Shown: positions 6,991 through 14,393 of the stretch, in pieces
How positions within the stretch are numbered: position 1 is the stretch's first letter
Layout: every line of letters starts with the position of its first letter
Assembly (NCBI GenBank): GCA_910587175.1
Contig: CAJULH010000027.1
Span: 1-25,843, forward strand
Origin: Candidatus Gastranaerophilales bacterium
GTDB taxonomy: Bacteria; Cyanobacteriota; Vampirovibrionia; Gastranaerophilales; Gastranaerophilaceae
DNA: 25,843 nt
Direction of reading: 5' to 3'
Made by a program: the position numbers and the translations under genes
Notes under the pieces: model-generated
The model's database searches: none
The model's input: the letters and a program-made list of their open reading frames with translations, nothing else
What the model was told of the DNA's origin: nothing

Positions 6991-8259
6991 ATGAAGATTT
7001 TAAAAAGTTTATTTGCCTTATTTGCTTTTTTAGGATTTTTCGTTTCCGTACCTGCGTTTGCTGCAGATATTAACGATGTTTCTGAAAGCTATTGGGCTAA
7101 TGCTGAAATCGCCGAAATGGTTTCAAAAGATGTTATGCAATTGGATGAATCAAATAATTTTAATCCTGAAAATTCCGTTAAAAGGGGCGATTTTGTAAAA
7201 ATGCTTGTTAAGGTTTTAGGGCATGACAATCTTGATGTTCGTGTTGAAAATCCTTATACGGATATTAATGGTGACACGGAAAACTTTAGCGCAATTATGA
7301 AGTCTGAGGAATTGGGGCTTGTATATGGTTATCCCGATAAAACATTTAAGCCTGAAAATAAAATGATTAAAGCTGAAGTTACATCTGTAATGAGCCATAT
7401 TACAAAAAACATCATGACAGATGAAGATGTTTTAGCTGATTTTTCAGATGTTGAAGAAATACCGGCTTGGGCAAAAAGAGCTTATGAAAAGGCTGTAAGA
7501 CTCGGTCTTTATGTAAATTATCCTGATGGTTTAAAGTTTGAACCAAAAAGAGAAATAACAAGGGCTGAAACTGCTGTGTTGCTTGCCAAATTAAGCAAGG
7601 CTCTAAACTATGTTAAGGAAGAATACGTTTCTCCTGAAAAGACAATGGGCGCAGAACACTTAAGTATTCACAAAGATGCCGAATCTAATATTGTTACAAT
7701 TACAAATACAAGAAAAGTTATTTCTGCAGGAAACATTCTTAAAGCGGAATTTTTTGAACCTTATAAATCAAAAGTTTCAAATGAAGGCGATGATGTTATA
7801 TTCTTTATCAGAAACGATGTTGTAACAGATGAAGGTACAACTGTTATTCCTGCAAATGCTAAATTATTTGCACAGGTTGAAGATATTATTGAGCCTAAAT
7901 GGTTTAACAAAAACGGGGAAGTAAAAGTTAAATTTACAAGGCTTGAACTTCCGGATGGCAGAACCGCTGATCTTGACGGATATGTTTACAATGATCGTGA
8001 CGGTTATCTAAAAGAAAATCCTTGGAAAAAGGTTGGTCTTTATACTCTTGGCGGTGCAGTTGTAGGTACCGGTGCCGGTATGGGTATTGGCATTCCAAGC
8101 GACGAAACAGGTGCCGGCTTTGCAATCGGTACTCCTGTTGGTGCCGGTATGGGTGCCATCACAGGTCTTGTAACAAAAGGTCTCACTTATTCTGCAAGAG
8201 CAGGTGAAACAGTTTACATCAAGCTTTTAAATGATGTAAGCATTAATGAAGATCTGTAA
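6991..8259 (+). CDS. Secreted SLH-domain protein with VirB10/TrbI-like C-terminal region
   Basis: A signal peptide (charged MKILK, hydrophobic core, likely cleavage after AFA near residue 24) leads to three S-layer homology domains at about 27-77, 90-140 and 151-203, each ending in the FxPxxxxxRA/E-type motif. SLH domains anchor proteins to cell-wall polymers; in cyanobacteria-like cells they link the outer membrane to peptidoglycan. Residues about 225-422 form a beta-rich region with VIPANAKLFAQVEDI and FTRLELPDGRTADLDG, which resembles the C-terminal domain pattern of VirB10/TrbI proteins. A Gly/Ala-rich glycine-zipper stretch lies at about 350-395, before a final GETVYIKLLNDVSI. The ATG has an AAAGG upstream. 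It is monocistronic, bounded by terminators on both sides. The role of the C-terminal half is inferred only. Confidence 0.88.
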   Translation: MKILKSLFALFAFLGFFVSVPAFAADINDVSESYWANAEIAEMVSKDVMQLDESNNFNPENSVKRGDFVKMLVKVLGHDNLDVRVENPYTDINGDTENFSAIMKSEELGLVYGYPDKTFKPENKMIKAEVTSVMSHITKNIMTDEDVLADFSDVEEIPAWAKRAYEKAVRLGLYVNYPDGLKFEPKREITRAETAVLLAKLSKALNYVKEEYVSPEKTMGAEHLSIHKDAESNIVTITNTRKVISAGNILKAEFFEPYKSKVSNEGDDVIFFIRNDVVTDEGTTVIPANAKLFAQVEDIIEPKWFNKNGEVKVKFTRLELPDGRTADLDGYVYNDRDGYLKENPWKKVGLYTLGGAVVGTGAGMGIGIPSDETGAGFAIGTPVGAGMGAITGLVTKGLTYSARAGETVYIKLLNDVSINEDL

Positions 8260-8281
8260 AACTATTTTAATTTTAAATATT

Positions 8282-8326
8282 GCGGGCACTTTGGATTTAT
8301 TTTCAGGTGCCCGCTTTAGTTTTTTC
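8282..8326 (+). terminator. Terminator after the SLH-protein gene
   Basis: GCGGGCAC (8282-8289) pairs with GTGCCCGC (8307-8314), followed after a few bases by TTTAG and a run of six T. This is a strong intrinsic terminator. Confidence 0.85.
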
Positions 8327-8398
8327 TTGTCTGTCTTAATGTTAAGGTATAAATTTATTACAATTTGTTTACATTCCCCATCCTGTGCGCTTCATAAT

Positions 8399-8427
8399 TT
8401 GCAAATTTATCATGTGCTTAGTATAAT
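8399..8427 (+). promoter_or_regulatory. acpP promoter
   Basis: TTGCAA (8399-8404), a 17-base spacer and a perfect TATAAT (8422-8427) give a strong sigma-70 promoter. The predicted start near 8434 leaves a leader of about 43 bases. High expression would suit acyl carrier protein. Confidence 0.75.
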
Positions 8428-8476
8428 CGGTGTATGTTAGTTAGTATTATTTAATTTTAATGAGGTAAAGGTAGAA

Positions 8477-8710
8477 ATGAGCACATTAGAAAGAGTAAAA
8501 AAAGTAGTAGTTGATCAGCTAAGCGTTGATGAAAATCTTGTAACTCCGCAAGCAAGTTTCACAAACGATTTGGGTGCTGATTCTTTAGATACAGTAGAAT
8601 TAGTTATGGCATTTGAAGAAGAATTCGGCTGCGAAATTCCTGACGAAGAAGCTGAAAAAATCGCTACAGTGCAAGATGCAGTTGATTATATCGACGCTCA
8701 TCTTAACTAA
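8477..8710 (+). CDS. acpP: Acyl carrier protein
   Basis: ACP carries growing acyl chains on a 4'-phosphopantetheine arm during fatty acid synthesis. The 77-residue acidic protein has the typical four-helix pattern and the modification site in GADSLDTVELVMAFEEEFG, with S36 as the phosphopantetheine serine. The ATG is preceded by AGGTAAAGG. The holo-ACP synthase that would modify S36 is encoded on the other strand at 14374-14799, and the condensing enzyme FabF follows immediately. A hairpin without a U-tract separates acpP from fabF and may let part of the transcription through. Confidence 0.98.
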   Translation: MSTLERVKKVVVDQLSVDENLVTPQASFTNDLGADSLDTVELVMAFEEEFGCEIPDEEAEKIATVQDAVDYIDAHLN

Positions 8711-8727
8711 GATTTAAGAAAATTTTC

Positions 8728-8748
8728 TGCCCTTTGAATTGCAGGGCA
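8728..8748 (+). promoter_or_regulatory. Hairpin between acpP and fabF
   Basis: TGCCCT (8728-8733) pairs with AGGGCA (8743-8748) over a 9-base loop, flanked by short T and A runs. There is no U-tract on the 3' side, so it is at most a leaky terminator. It could set the acpP:fabF message ratio or protect the acpP 3' end. Confidence 0.5.
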
Positions 8749-8872
8749 AAAGTCATTTGCAAAGTTTATTTAGGGGATAATCCTTATATAGATGGAATAT
8801 TCTCGGCAGGTTTGTCCCTTATTTATTTAAATTTTGTATTTTGATAGCTGTTTAAAAGGAAAAATTATTAAT

Positions 8873-10132
8873 ATGAACACAAATAAAAGACGAGTAGTAG
8901 TTACGGGTATGGGGATTATTTCGCCCATTGGTGCCGGAGCAAAAACATTCTGGCAGAGTTTGCTTGATGGCAAAAGCGGTATTTCAACGATAGAGAATAT
9001 TTCGCTCGACGGTCATACTGTGCATATTGCAGGCGAAATAAAAAACTTTGATGAAATAAGTACGCTTGAACCAAAAGAAGCAAGAAGAATGGACAGATAC
9101 ACCCAGTTTGCTCTTATGGCTGCAGAAGAAGCTGTAAAGGACGCAGGTATTTCAACAGATAATGTTGACCCGTATCGTTTTGGTGTAATTGTCGGCTCTG
9201 CTGCAGGCGGGTTTGATACATTTGAAAAACAGCACCATACTATTATAGAAAGAGGACCATCTAAGTGCTCGCCTTTTACGGTTCCTATGATTATTTCCGA
9301 TATGGGTGCCGGAAGAATTTCCATGAAATACGGTGCTAAGGGCTTAAATAAAGCTATTGTTACGGCTTGTGCAACATCTGCACACTGTGTTGGTGATGCA
9401 TTCAGAAGCATACAATATGATGATGCTGATGTAATTATCGCAGGTGGTGCTGAAGCTGTTATTACAAGACTTGGTATAGGTGCTTTTACATCTGCAAGAA
9501 CTTTGTCAAAGAGAAACGATGAACCTACAAAAGCTTCCCGTCCATATGACAAAGACAGAGATGGTTTTGTAATGTCTGAAGGTTCAGCCATCCTTATTTT
9601 GGAAGAACTTGAACATGCTAAAAAGCGCGGTGCTAAAATTTATGCAGAGGTTGTTGGATATGGTCAAACAGCTGATGCATATGATATTGTTGCTCCCGAC
9701 CCAAGCGGACAGGGTGCAGCCAAGGCAATGGAGCTTGCAGTTAAAGATGCTGGTATCAATCCAAAAGAAGTGGGATATGTAAACTCTCATGGTACATCAA
9801 CCGGTCTTGGCGATGCAGCAGAATCCAAAGCCATTGCTCAGGTGTTTGGTGATTTGGATGTTAATCCTGATTTGAAAGTTTCATCAACAAAAAGTATGCA
9901 CGGGCATATGCTTGGCGCAACGGGTGCAGCTGAATCTATTGCCTGTATAATGGCTCTTCGCGAAGGAATTGTTCCGCCGACGATTAATCTTGATAATCAG
10001 GATGAATGTGTTGCGAATTTAAATTACGTGCCGCACAAACCTGTTAAAGCTGATATTAATTATGCGCTGACAAATTCGTTTGGTTTTGGCGGGCATAATG
10101 CTTCGCTTCTGTTTAAGAAATATGAAGCATAA
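8873..10132 (+). CDS. fabF: Beta-ketoacyl-ACP synthase II (FabF)
   Basis: FabF catalyses Claisen condensation of malonyl-ACP with acyl-ACP in fatty acid elongation. The frame is open from 8834, but the ATG at 8873 is preferred: it has AAAAGGA upstream and starts with NTNKRRVVVTGMG, matching the family N-terminus, giving 419 residues (413 in E. coli). The thiolase-fold triad is intact: C166 in TACATSAHC, H306 in NSHGTSTG and H345 in GHMLGATGA, and the C-terminal NSFGFGGHN loop is present. It follows acpP by 160 bases. No clear terminator is seen after it, so read-through toward the tRNA-Leu region is possible. Confidence 0.97.
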   Translation: MNTNKRRVVVTGMGIISPIGAGAKTFWQSLLDGKSGISTIENISLDGHTVHIAGEIKNFDEISTLEPKEARRMDRYTQFALMAAEEAVKDAGISTDNVDPYRFGVIVGSAAGGFDTFEKQHHTIIERGPSKCSPFTVPMIISDMGAGRISMKYGAKGLNKAIVTACATSAHCVGDAFRSIQYDDADVIIAGGAEAVITRLGIGAFTSARTLSKRNDEPTKASRPYDKDRDGFVMSEGSAILILEELEHAKKRGAKIYAEVVGYGQTADAYDIVAPDPSGQGAAKAMELAVKDAGINPKEVGYVNSHGTSTGLGDAAESKAIAQVFGDLDVNPDLKVSSTKSMHGHMLGATGAAESIACIMALREGIVPPTINLDNQDECVANLNYVPHKPVKADINYALTNSFGFGGHNASLLFKKYEA

Positions 10133-10142
10133 AAAGAATTTG

Positions 10143-10163
10143 ATTTGCGCATAATGTGCAAAT
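10143..10163 (+). promoter_or_regulatory. Palindromic hairpin after fabF
   Basis: ATTTGCGC (10143-10150) pairs with GTGCAAAT (10156-10163), 8 bp with one G-U, over a 5-base loop. No U-tract follows. It may be a processing or 3'-protection hairpin, or a DNA-binding palindrome for the tRNA region. Confidence 0.4.
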
Positions 10164-10165
10164 AG

Positions 10166-10195
10166 AATTGATAATTGAATAAGAAATGTCGGAGT
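10166..10195 (+). repeat. 30-bp direct repeat, upstream copy (tRNA leader plus 5' end)
   Basis: This copy is identical over 30 bases to 10313-10342. It includes TTGATAATTGAATA (10168-10181) and the first 8 bases of the tRNA (GTCGGAGT), but a complete tRNA does not follow. It looks like a tandem duplication of the tRNA leader whose tRNA part has decayed or diverged. Confidence 0.85.
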
Positions 10196-10312
10196 AGGAC
10201 TCCGTTTGAGAAAATGACTAAATGTCATTTTGGAAAATGGAGCAGGCGAATCGGAACAAAGTTACGTGAGCCGTATATCAAAAAGATACCATTCCGGCAG
10301 ATAGATTTTAAA
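10188..10312 (+). ncRNA. Structured segment, possible degenerate tRNA-Leu or small RNA
   Basis: Two consecutive simple hairpins are visible: CGGAGT/ACTCCG with a 3-base loop (10190-10204) and AAAATGAC/GTCATTTT with a 5-base loop (10211-10231). Looser pairing such as CGGAA (10252-10256) with TTCCG (10292-10296) follows. Like the true tRNA downstream, it begins GTCGGAGT and later contains GTTTGAG and TGGAGCA in the same order but at different spacing. No cloverleaf can be drawn. It may be a decayed tRNA copy, a processed leader or a small RNA. Confidence 0.35.
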
Positions 10313-10342
10313 AATTGATAATTGAATAAGAAATGTCGGAGT
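10313..10342 (+). repeat. 30-bp direct repeat, downstream copy at the tRNA-Leu 5' end
   Basis: This is the intact partner of the repeat at 10166, 147 bases away. It carries TTGATAATTGAATA at 10315-10328, only 6 bases before the mature tRNA 5' end. Confidence 0.85.
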
Positions 10343-10415
10343 GGCGGAATGGTAGACGCGCACGTTTGAGGGGCGTGTGGAGCAATCTGTACGGGTTCAA
10401 GTCCCGTCTTCGACA
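10335..10415 (+). tRNA. tRNA-Leu, anticodon GAG
   Basis: An 81-base class II tRNA. The acceptor stem GTCGGAG pairs with CTTCGAC (one G-U), the D arm is GCG/CGC, and the anticodon stem CACGT/GCGTG holds the loop TTGAGGG with GAG at 10368-10370. A long variable arm follows, and the T arm is ACGGG-TTCAAGT-CCCGT. The discriminator base is A at 10415, as expected for leucine. The CCA end is not encoded, unlike the second tRNA-Leu in the window. It reads CUC/CUU codons. Confidence 0.93.
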
Positions 10416-10481
10416 TTTCTTATTAATATACACTTCTGATTTTAATTTGGTTTGATTTTCGCTATATTTATCTTATTATGC

Positions 10482-11876
10482 TTAGCTTTCAAGAGCAGGG
10501 GGTGTTGATTTTGAAGGTTTTGCTTGTTGCGTATTAAGCAGTCTTTTTCGGGTGGTGTAGTCAATAATTTTTTCTGACTGTTTTTCTTCTTTTGGAGAAG
10601 TGCATCTTGAATCTCCGGAATGAATTTGCAAATATTTTAATGGAGCTTTTATTTGTTTCTGACTGCAATCCGATGTTGCTTTTGGGGGTTCTTGTGCTTT
10701 TTTGGGTTGTGCGGCTAACTCTTCAATGACGCTTGCATCGGCAAATGCAAGACCCCCATAAAATCTTGTAACATCATCAATTGCCTTTTTGGTTTCTTCA
10801 TATGGTTTTTTAATATCAATTTTTGAATACAGGCTGTCAAATATATCTTTTGCTTTTTGGATTTTTGCTCTGCGGTTTTCGCAAGCTATGCCAAACGGCA
10901 TATGGAATGTTTTTGGAGTAAGTATCTTTTTTGCTGAAACATCTATACATTCCAGAATTTTTTTATTGAATGCGTCTATATATGATGCTTCAGATTCGAA
11001 ATATCCACCATTGTCCTTTGTAGATGAAGACATGCTATTGGCGTCATCTCTTAACTGTAGTCCAAAACGCAAGCAGTCAAACATATATAATATCGAATTT
11101 ATTTTCTGGTTTGGTTTTCTAACGCCATCAGCCAGTCCGCACCCGTCTTTCCATAGTTCTAAAGCTGTATTGCCCATGGTATACAAGTTCTGTTTTTCTA
11201 ATTCAAAATTTATTATTTTTTTATCGGGATTTAAACATGCCTTTGCATTTGCAAGTTCAATTTTGACGGCATCATCATTAACACTTAGTCCCTTTTCTTT
11301 TACAAGGAAATCAGCCCTTTGCTTGTGATAATCGCTTTTTATCTGCATATAGGTCTTCAGGAAATCAATTTGTTCTTCTTCTGTTGCCATAGAAGCAAGA
11401 TATTCATGCAAGCCGTCTTCCTCAAAATCCCTTGCATTTGAAGGAAAAATGTTTTCATCTGCATTTCTGCTTTTAAATGTTTCAATTGTATTGTTTAATA
11501 TGGCAGCATTTTTAAAACCTGCAATTACTATATCTCCGCTGTCTGAAAAATACAGGTTTTCAAGACTTAAGTCTCCGTGAAGCATACCTATTTTATCCAT
11601 CGCAAGAAAGTTTTTAAAAAGGTTTTGAAGATGTGTTTTATTTATTGGATTATTTTGTATATCAGCAGTTTCTCCATCAAATTCGCATGCTACTTTCATA
11701 ATCTTGTTTCTTTCTGCAAAACCAATTGTATGCGGAGTATCAACACCACCTTTTTTTCTCGCCATGTCCATATTGTGCACTTCGCTTAATAGTATTTGTC
11801 TGCTGCCCATTTGTTCACTATCAATAATCATTGTGCGCCCGAAAGCCGTATTTGAATTTACGGGTTTTATAAACAT
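10482..11876 (-). CDS. Kinase-fold-like protein with degenerate DFG motif
   Basis: This 464-residue protein has one strong signature, MLHGDLSLENLYF at 98-110, matching the catalytic loop of protein or aminoglycoside-type kinases (H100, D102, N107). It is followed at the right distance by GDIVIAGFKNA. The metal-binding Asp of DFG would fall at about 119, where there is Ala, so catalysis may be lost or altered. No clear glycine-rich loop or beta-3 lysine is seen in the short N-lobe (1-95). Residues 160-390 look helical; 390-464 is a polar, probably disordered tail. The start is supported by GGAAGG before the ATG. It is a single gene, convergent with tRNA-Leu and downstream of the DUF475 gene in the same direction, about 100 bases away. 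Function unknown: a pseudokinase or atypical kinase. Confidence 0.6.
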   Translation of the reverse strand: MFIKPVNSNTAFGRTMIIDSEQMGSRQILLSEVHNMDMARKKGGVDTPHTIGFAERNKIMKVACEFDGETADIQNNPINKTHLQNLFKNFLAMDKIGMLHGDLSLENLYFSDSGDIVIAGFKNAAILNNTIETFKSRNADENIFPSNARDFEEDGLHEYLASMATEEEQIDFLKTYMQIKSDYHKQRADFLVKEKGLSVNDDAVKIELANAKACLNPDKKIINFELEKQNLYTMGNTALELWKDGCGLADGVRKPNQKINSILYMFDCLRFGLQLRDDANSMSSSTKDNGGYFESEASYIDAFNKKILECIDVSAKKILTPKTFHMPFGIACENRRAKIQKAKDIFDSLYSKIDIKKPYEETKKAIDDVTRFYGGLAFADASVIEELAAQPKKAQEPPKATSDCSQKQIKAPLKYLQIHSGDSRCTSPKEEKQSEKIIDYTTRKRLLNTQQAKPSKSTPPALES

Positions 11877-11978
11877 AATTTTCCTTCCGCTATTTTTAAC
11901 TTTTGGTAGCTTTATTAAGGTGCCTAAAAAATATTTGTTGCCTTTTTTTCGTTTTTCTTATTAATTTAGTTTACATTC

Positions 11979-12995
11979 TTAACATTTCTTGTTTTTGATA
12001 ACAGAAGAAATAAAACTTGAACCCACAAAGATAAGCCCCAGAGAACCTGTTATAATTTCGGGTATTTCATAAACTGTTGATATAAACATAATAATAGAAA
12101 GCGTTAAAATTGCATAATGGGCGCCGGAAGAAAGATATATATACGTTTGAAGCGTTTTCTTTTCAACTAAAAGAAGGGTTAAACTTCTTACAAACATTGC
12201 ACCTATTGCAAGCCCGATTGTAATTATTATTATATCTTTGCTGATTGCAAAGCTTCCCAACACACCGTCCAATGAAAAAGATGCATCAATTAACTCCAAG
12301 TATAAAAACATCATGAAGCCTCCTGTAGCGGTGCCATTTACGATGTTTTTTGACTGACCTTTTTCTAAAAGCGCGCATATTTGTCTTACGCAAACAAATG
12401 TAAATATCCCGATAATTCCGGAAAGTGCTATATCAAGTCTTTCGAATTCAGGGGTAAAAAACTGTACAATAAGAATGAACAGCATAGTAATTAGGACATC
12501 AAGATGCTTTAATTTTAAATTTAAAAGAAGATTTTCAAATTTCTTTAACCAAAAATTTTTATTTTCACTAAAGAAATATTCTAAACCAACCATCATTAAA
12601 AATGCTCCGCCAAATGTTACTAATGGTGTGTGAGCAATATGCAGATAGTGTGTATATCGGGCAACATCTTCTATTGCAAGATGAATTGTTTTAATCAGGC
12701 TTAATTTTGAGAAAATTGAAACAATTAAAACGGGAAATAAAAATCTCATTCCAAACACCGCAACCAAAATACCCCAGGTTAAAAATCTGTGCTGCCATTT
12801 TGGGGTCATTTTTTCAAGTATGAGCGCATTTATAACAGCATTATCAAATGAAAGCGTTATTTCCAGTATGCTTAAGAAAAATGTCACAAAAAGCATTTTA
12901 AAGCCCGAACCTGGCAGCATATGTTCTGCCCAAAAATATGCAGCAATAAAGCCAAATATTGTAACAAATATAGATTCCCTAAAATGTTTAAACAT
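11979..12995 (-). CDS. DUF475 / TerC-superfamily integral membrane protein
   Basis: The 338-residue protein is very hydrophobic, with about eight or nine membrane segments. It carries the two diagnostic acidic motifs of the TerC/DUF475 superfamily: ITLSFDNAV at 46-54 and, in the second half, ELIDASFSLDGV at 234-245. These internal repeats are thought to line a metal-ion path. Characterised relatives (Alx, MntX/YkoY types) export manganese and couple to protein secretion; whether this one moves Mn is inference. It is the third gene of a tight minus-strand cluster: its ATG is 3 bases after the sugar-porter stop, with GGAG lying in the end of that gene, so translation is probably coupled. Confidence 0.9.
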   Translation of the reverse strand: MFKHFRESIFVTIFGFIAAYFWAEHMLPGSGFKMLFVTFFLSILEITLSFDNAVINALILEKMTPKWQHRFLTWGILVAVFGMRFLFPVLIVSIFSKLSLIKTIHLAIEDVARYTHYLHIAHTPLVTFGGAFLMMVGLEYFFSENKNFWLKKFENLLLNLKLKHLDVLITMLFILIVQFFTPEFERLDIALSGIIGIFTFVCVRQICALLEKGQSKNIVNGTATGGFMMFLYLELIDASFSLDGVLGSFAISKDIIIITIGLAIGAMFVRSLTLLLVEKKTLQTYIYLSSGAHYAILTLSIIMFISTVYEIPEIITGSLGLIFVGSSFISSVIKNKKC

Positions 12996-12998
12996 AAA

Positions 12999-14393
12999 TT
13001 ACTCCGTTGTATCTTTCAGGCTGAAATCTCTCGGTTTTATTCCTTTTATCCAATTCTTTTCAATGGTCTCAAGAGATAGTCCTTTTGTTTCGGGTACCAT
13101 AAAATATATATAAAAAATACAAAAAATTGCAATTATTCCATAAAGGTAAAATGTATTATTTTCAGAAATTTTATTTATCAAAGGAAGAAAACTCAAAGTT
13201 ACGGTGAAATTGAACAAAAAATTTGACATTGTCGAGATGCTCATTCCAAATCCTCTAAATTTCAGAGGAAATATCTCGGCTACAAGAAGCAATATTATGG
13301 GTCCAAGTGAAAATGAGAAAAAACTTATATAAAATATTGCTGCAAGCAGAGATAACCATTTTAAATATATCCCAAGCATTTCTCCGTATTGAAAGGCAGC
13401 ACCAAGCGCAAAAAGGCAGATTGCCATTCCTGCAAGACCGGTATATAAAAGAGGCTTTCTGCCTGTTTTATCTGTTAGGAATATTGCAATAAATGTCATA
13501 AGACAGTTTACCACGCCTATTCCAACCGTTGCATAAATTGCCGTGGCATTTGATTCAAAGCCTGCAAGCTTTAAAATTGTCGGCGCATAGTAAATTATCG
13601 TGTTTATTCCTGTCCACTGCTGGCAAAACATTAATCCTATTCCAAGCAATAAAGGCGCCATCATCCATTTTTTAAAATGAAATTTTTTTGTTTTGTCTTC
13701 AGTTTCTCTTGTAAGTATATTTTTAATTTCTTCTATTTCCTTATCTGCGTCAATTTCAGGCTCAATCTTTTTAAAAACTTCTCTTGCTTCTTCTTCCCTT
13801 CCTTTTGATACAAGCCATCTTGGTGTATCAGACATAAATGACATTCCCGTAAGCAGAATAATCGCAGGGATAATTCCTGCTAAAAGCATCAGTCTCCATC
13901 CGTATTGAAAATTTGCAAAACCTGCATTTATAAGGTATGAAAATAAAATGCCCAAAGTTATTGCAAGCTGAAACAAGGAAACCAAGCTTCCTCTTATTTT
14001 TTCGGGAGATATTTCAGAAAGATACAAAGGGGTTGCAAATGTAACTATACCGATTGCAAGCCCTACAAGAAATCTGGAAAGTATCAGCATTTCAATATTT
14101 GGAGCGATTGCGCATATTATTGAGCCAATAAAAAACAGAATTGATGTTAATATTAAAATTTTTTTCCTGCCGAAAATATCAGCAAGGAAACCGTTTGATA
14201 TAGCACCTATAGTAGCCCCTACGAGTGTAGATGAAACCAAAAAGCCTTGCATATAGTCATTTAGAAGCCATTCATCCTTTATATACAAAAGTGCTCCGGA
14301 TATTACTCCTGTATCATAGCCGGATAAAAGCCCGCCAAGAGCAACAATAAAGGCTACCAAATAAAGGACGGGACTATATTTCTGCGTTTCCAT
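12999..14393 (-). CDS. MFS sugar:proton symporter (sugar porter family)
   Basis: This twelve-helix major facilitator resembles XylE/AraE/GalP-type importers. Visible family signatures are GYDTGVISGAL in helix 1, the D-x-x-GRKK loop between helices 2 and 3, RFLVGLAIG and PLYLSEISPEKIRG in helices 4-5, QQWTGIN in helix 7, DKTGRKP between helices 8 and 9, and PETKGLSLE after helix 12. The QQ-x-x-GIN motif usually contacts a hexose or pentose; the exact substrate cannot be read. The frame extends to a TTG at 14408, but the ATG at 14393 has GGAG nine bases upstream and is preferred, giving 464 residues. It overlaps the end of acpS by 20 bases and is followed by the DUF475 gene. Confidence 0.93.
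   Translation of the reverse strand: METQKYSPVLYLVAFIVALGGLLSGYDTGVISGALLYIKDEWLLNDYMQGFLVSSTLVGATIGAISNGFLADIFGRKKILILTSILFFIGSIICAIAPNIEMLILSRFLVGLAIGIVTFATPLYLSEISPEKIRGSLVSLFQLAITLGILFSYLINAGFANFQYGWRLMLLAGIIPAIILLTGMSFMSDTPRWLVSKGREEEAREVFKKIEPEIDADKEIEEIKNILTRETEDKTKKFHFKKWMMAPLLLGIGLMFCQQWTGINTIIYYAPTILKLAGFESNATAIYATVGIGVVNCLMTFIAIFLTDKTGRKPLLYTGLAGMAICLFALGAAFQYGEMLGIYLKWLSLLAAIFYISFFSFSLGPIILLLVAEIFPLKFRGFGMSISTMSNFLFNFTVTLSFLPLINKISENNTFYLYGIIAIFCIFYIYFMVPETKGLSLETIEKNWIKGIKPRDFSLKDTTE

Noticed and set aside
9013..9591. 192-codon antisense frame inside fabF
   Set aside because: fabF is certain on the plus strand; the antisense frame has no recognisable domain or ribosome site.
10225..10416. 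Minus-strand frames of 63-69 codons over the fabF-tRNA region
   Set aside because: They run antisense through the tRNA and its leader repeat, so they are shadows of RNA structure.
10789..11328. 179-codon plus-strand frame inside the kinase-like gene
   Set aside because: Lacks motifs and a Shine-Dalgarno site; the minus frame has a clear HGDLSLEN loop and a good ribosome site.
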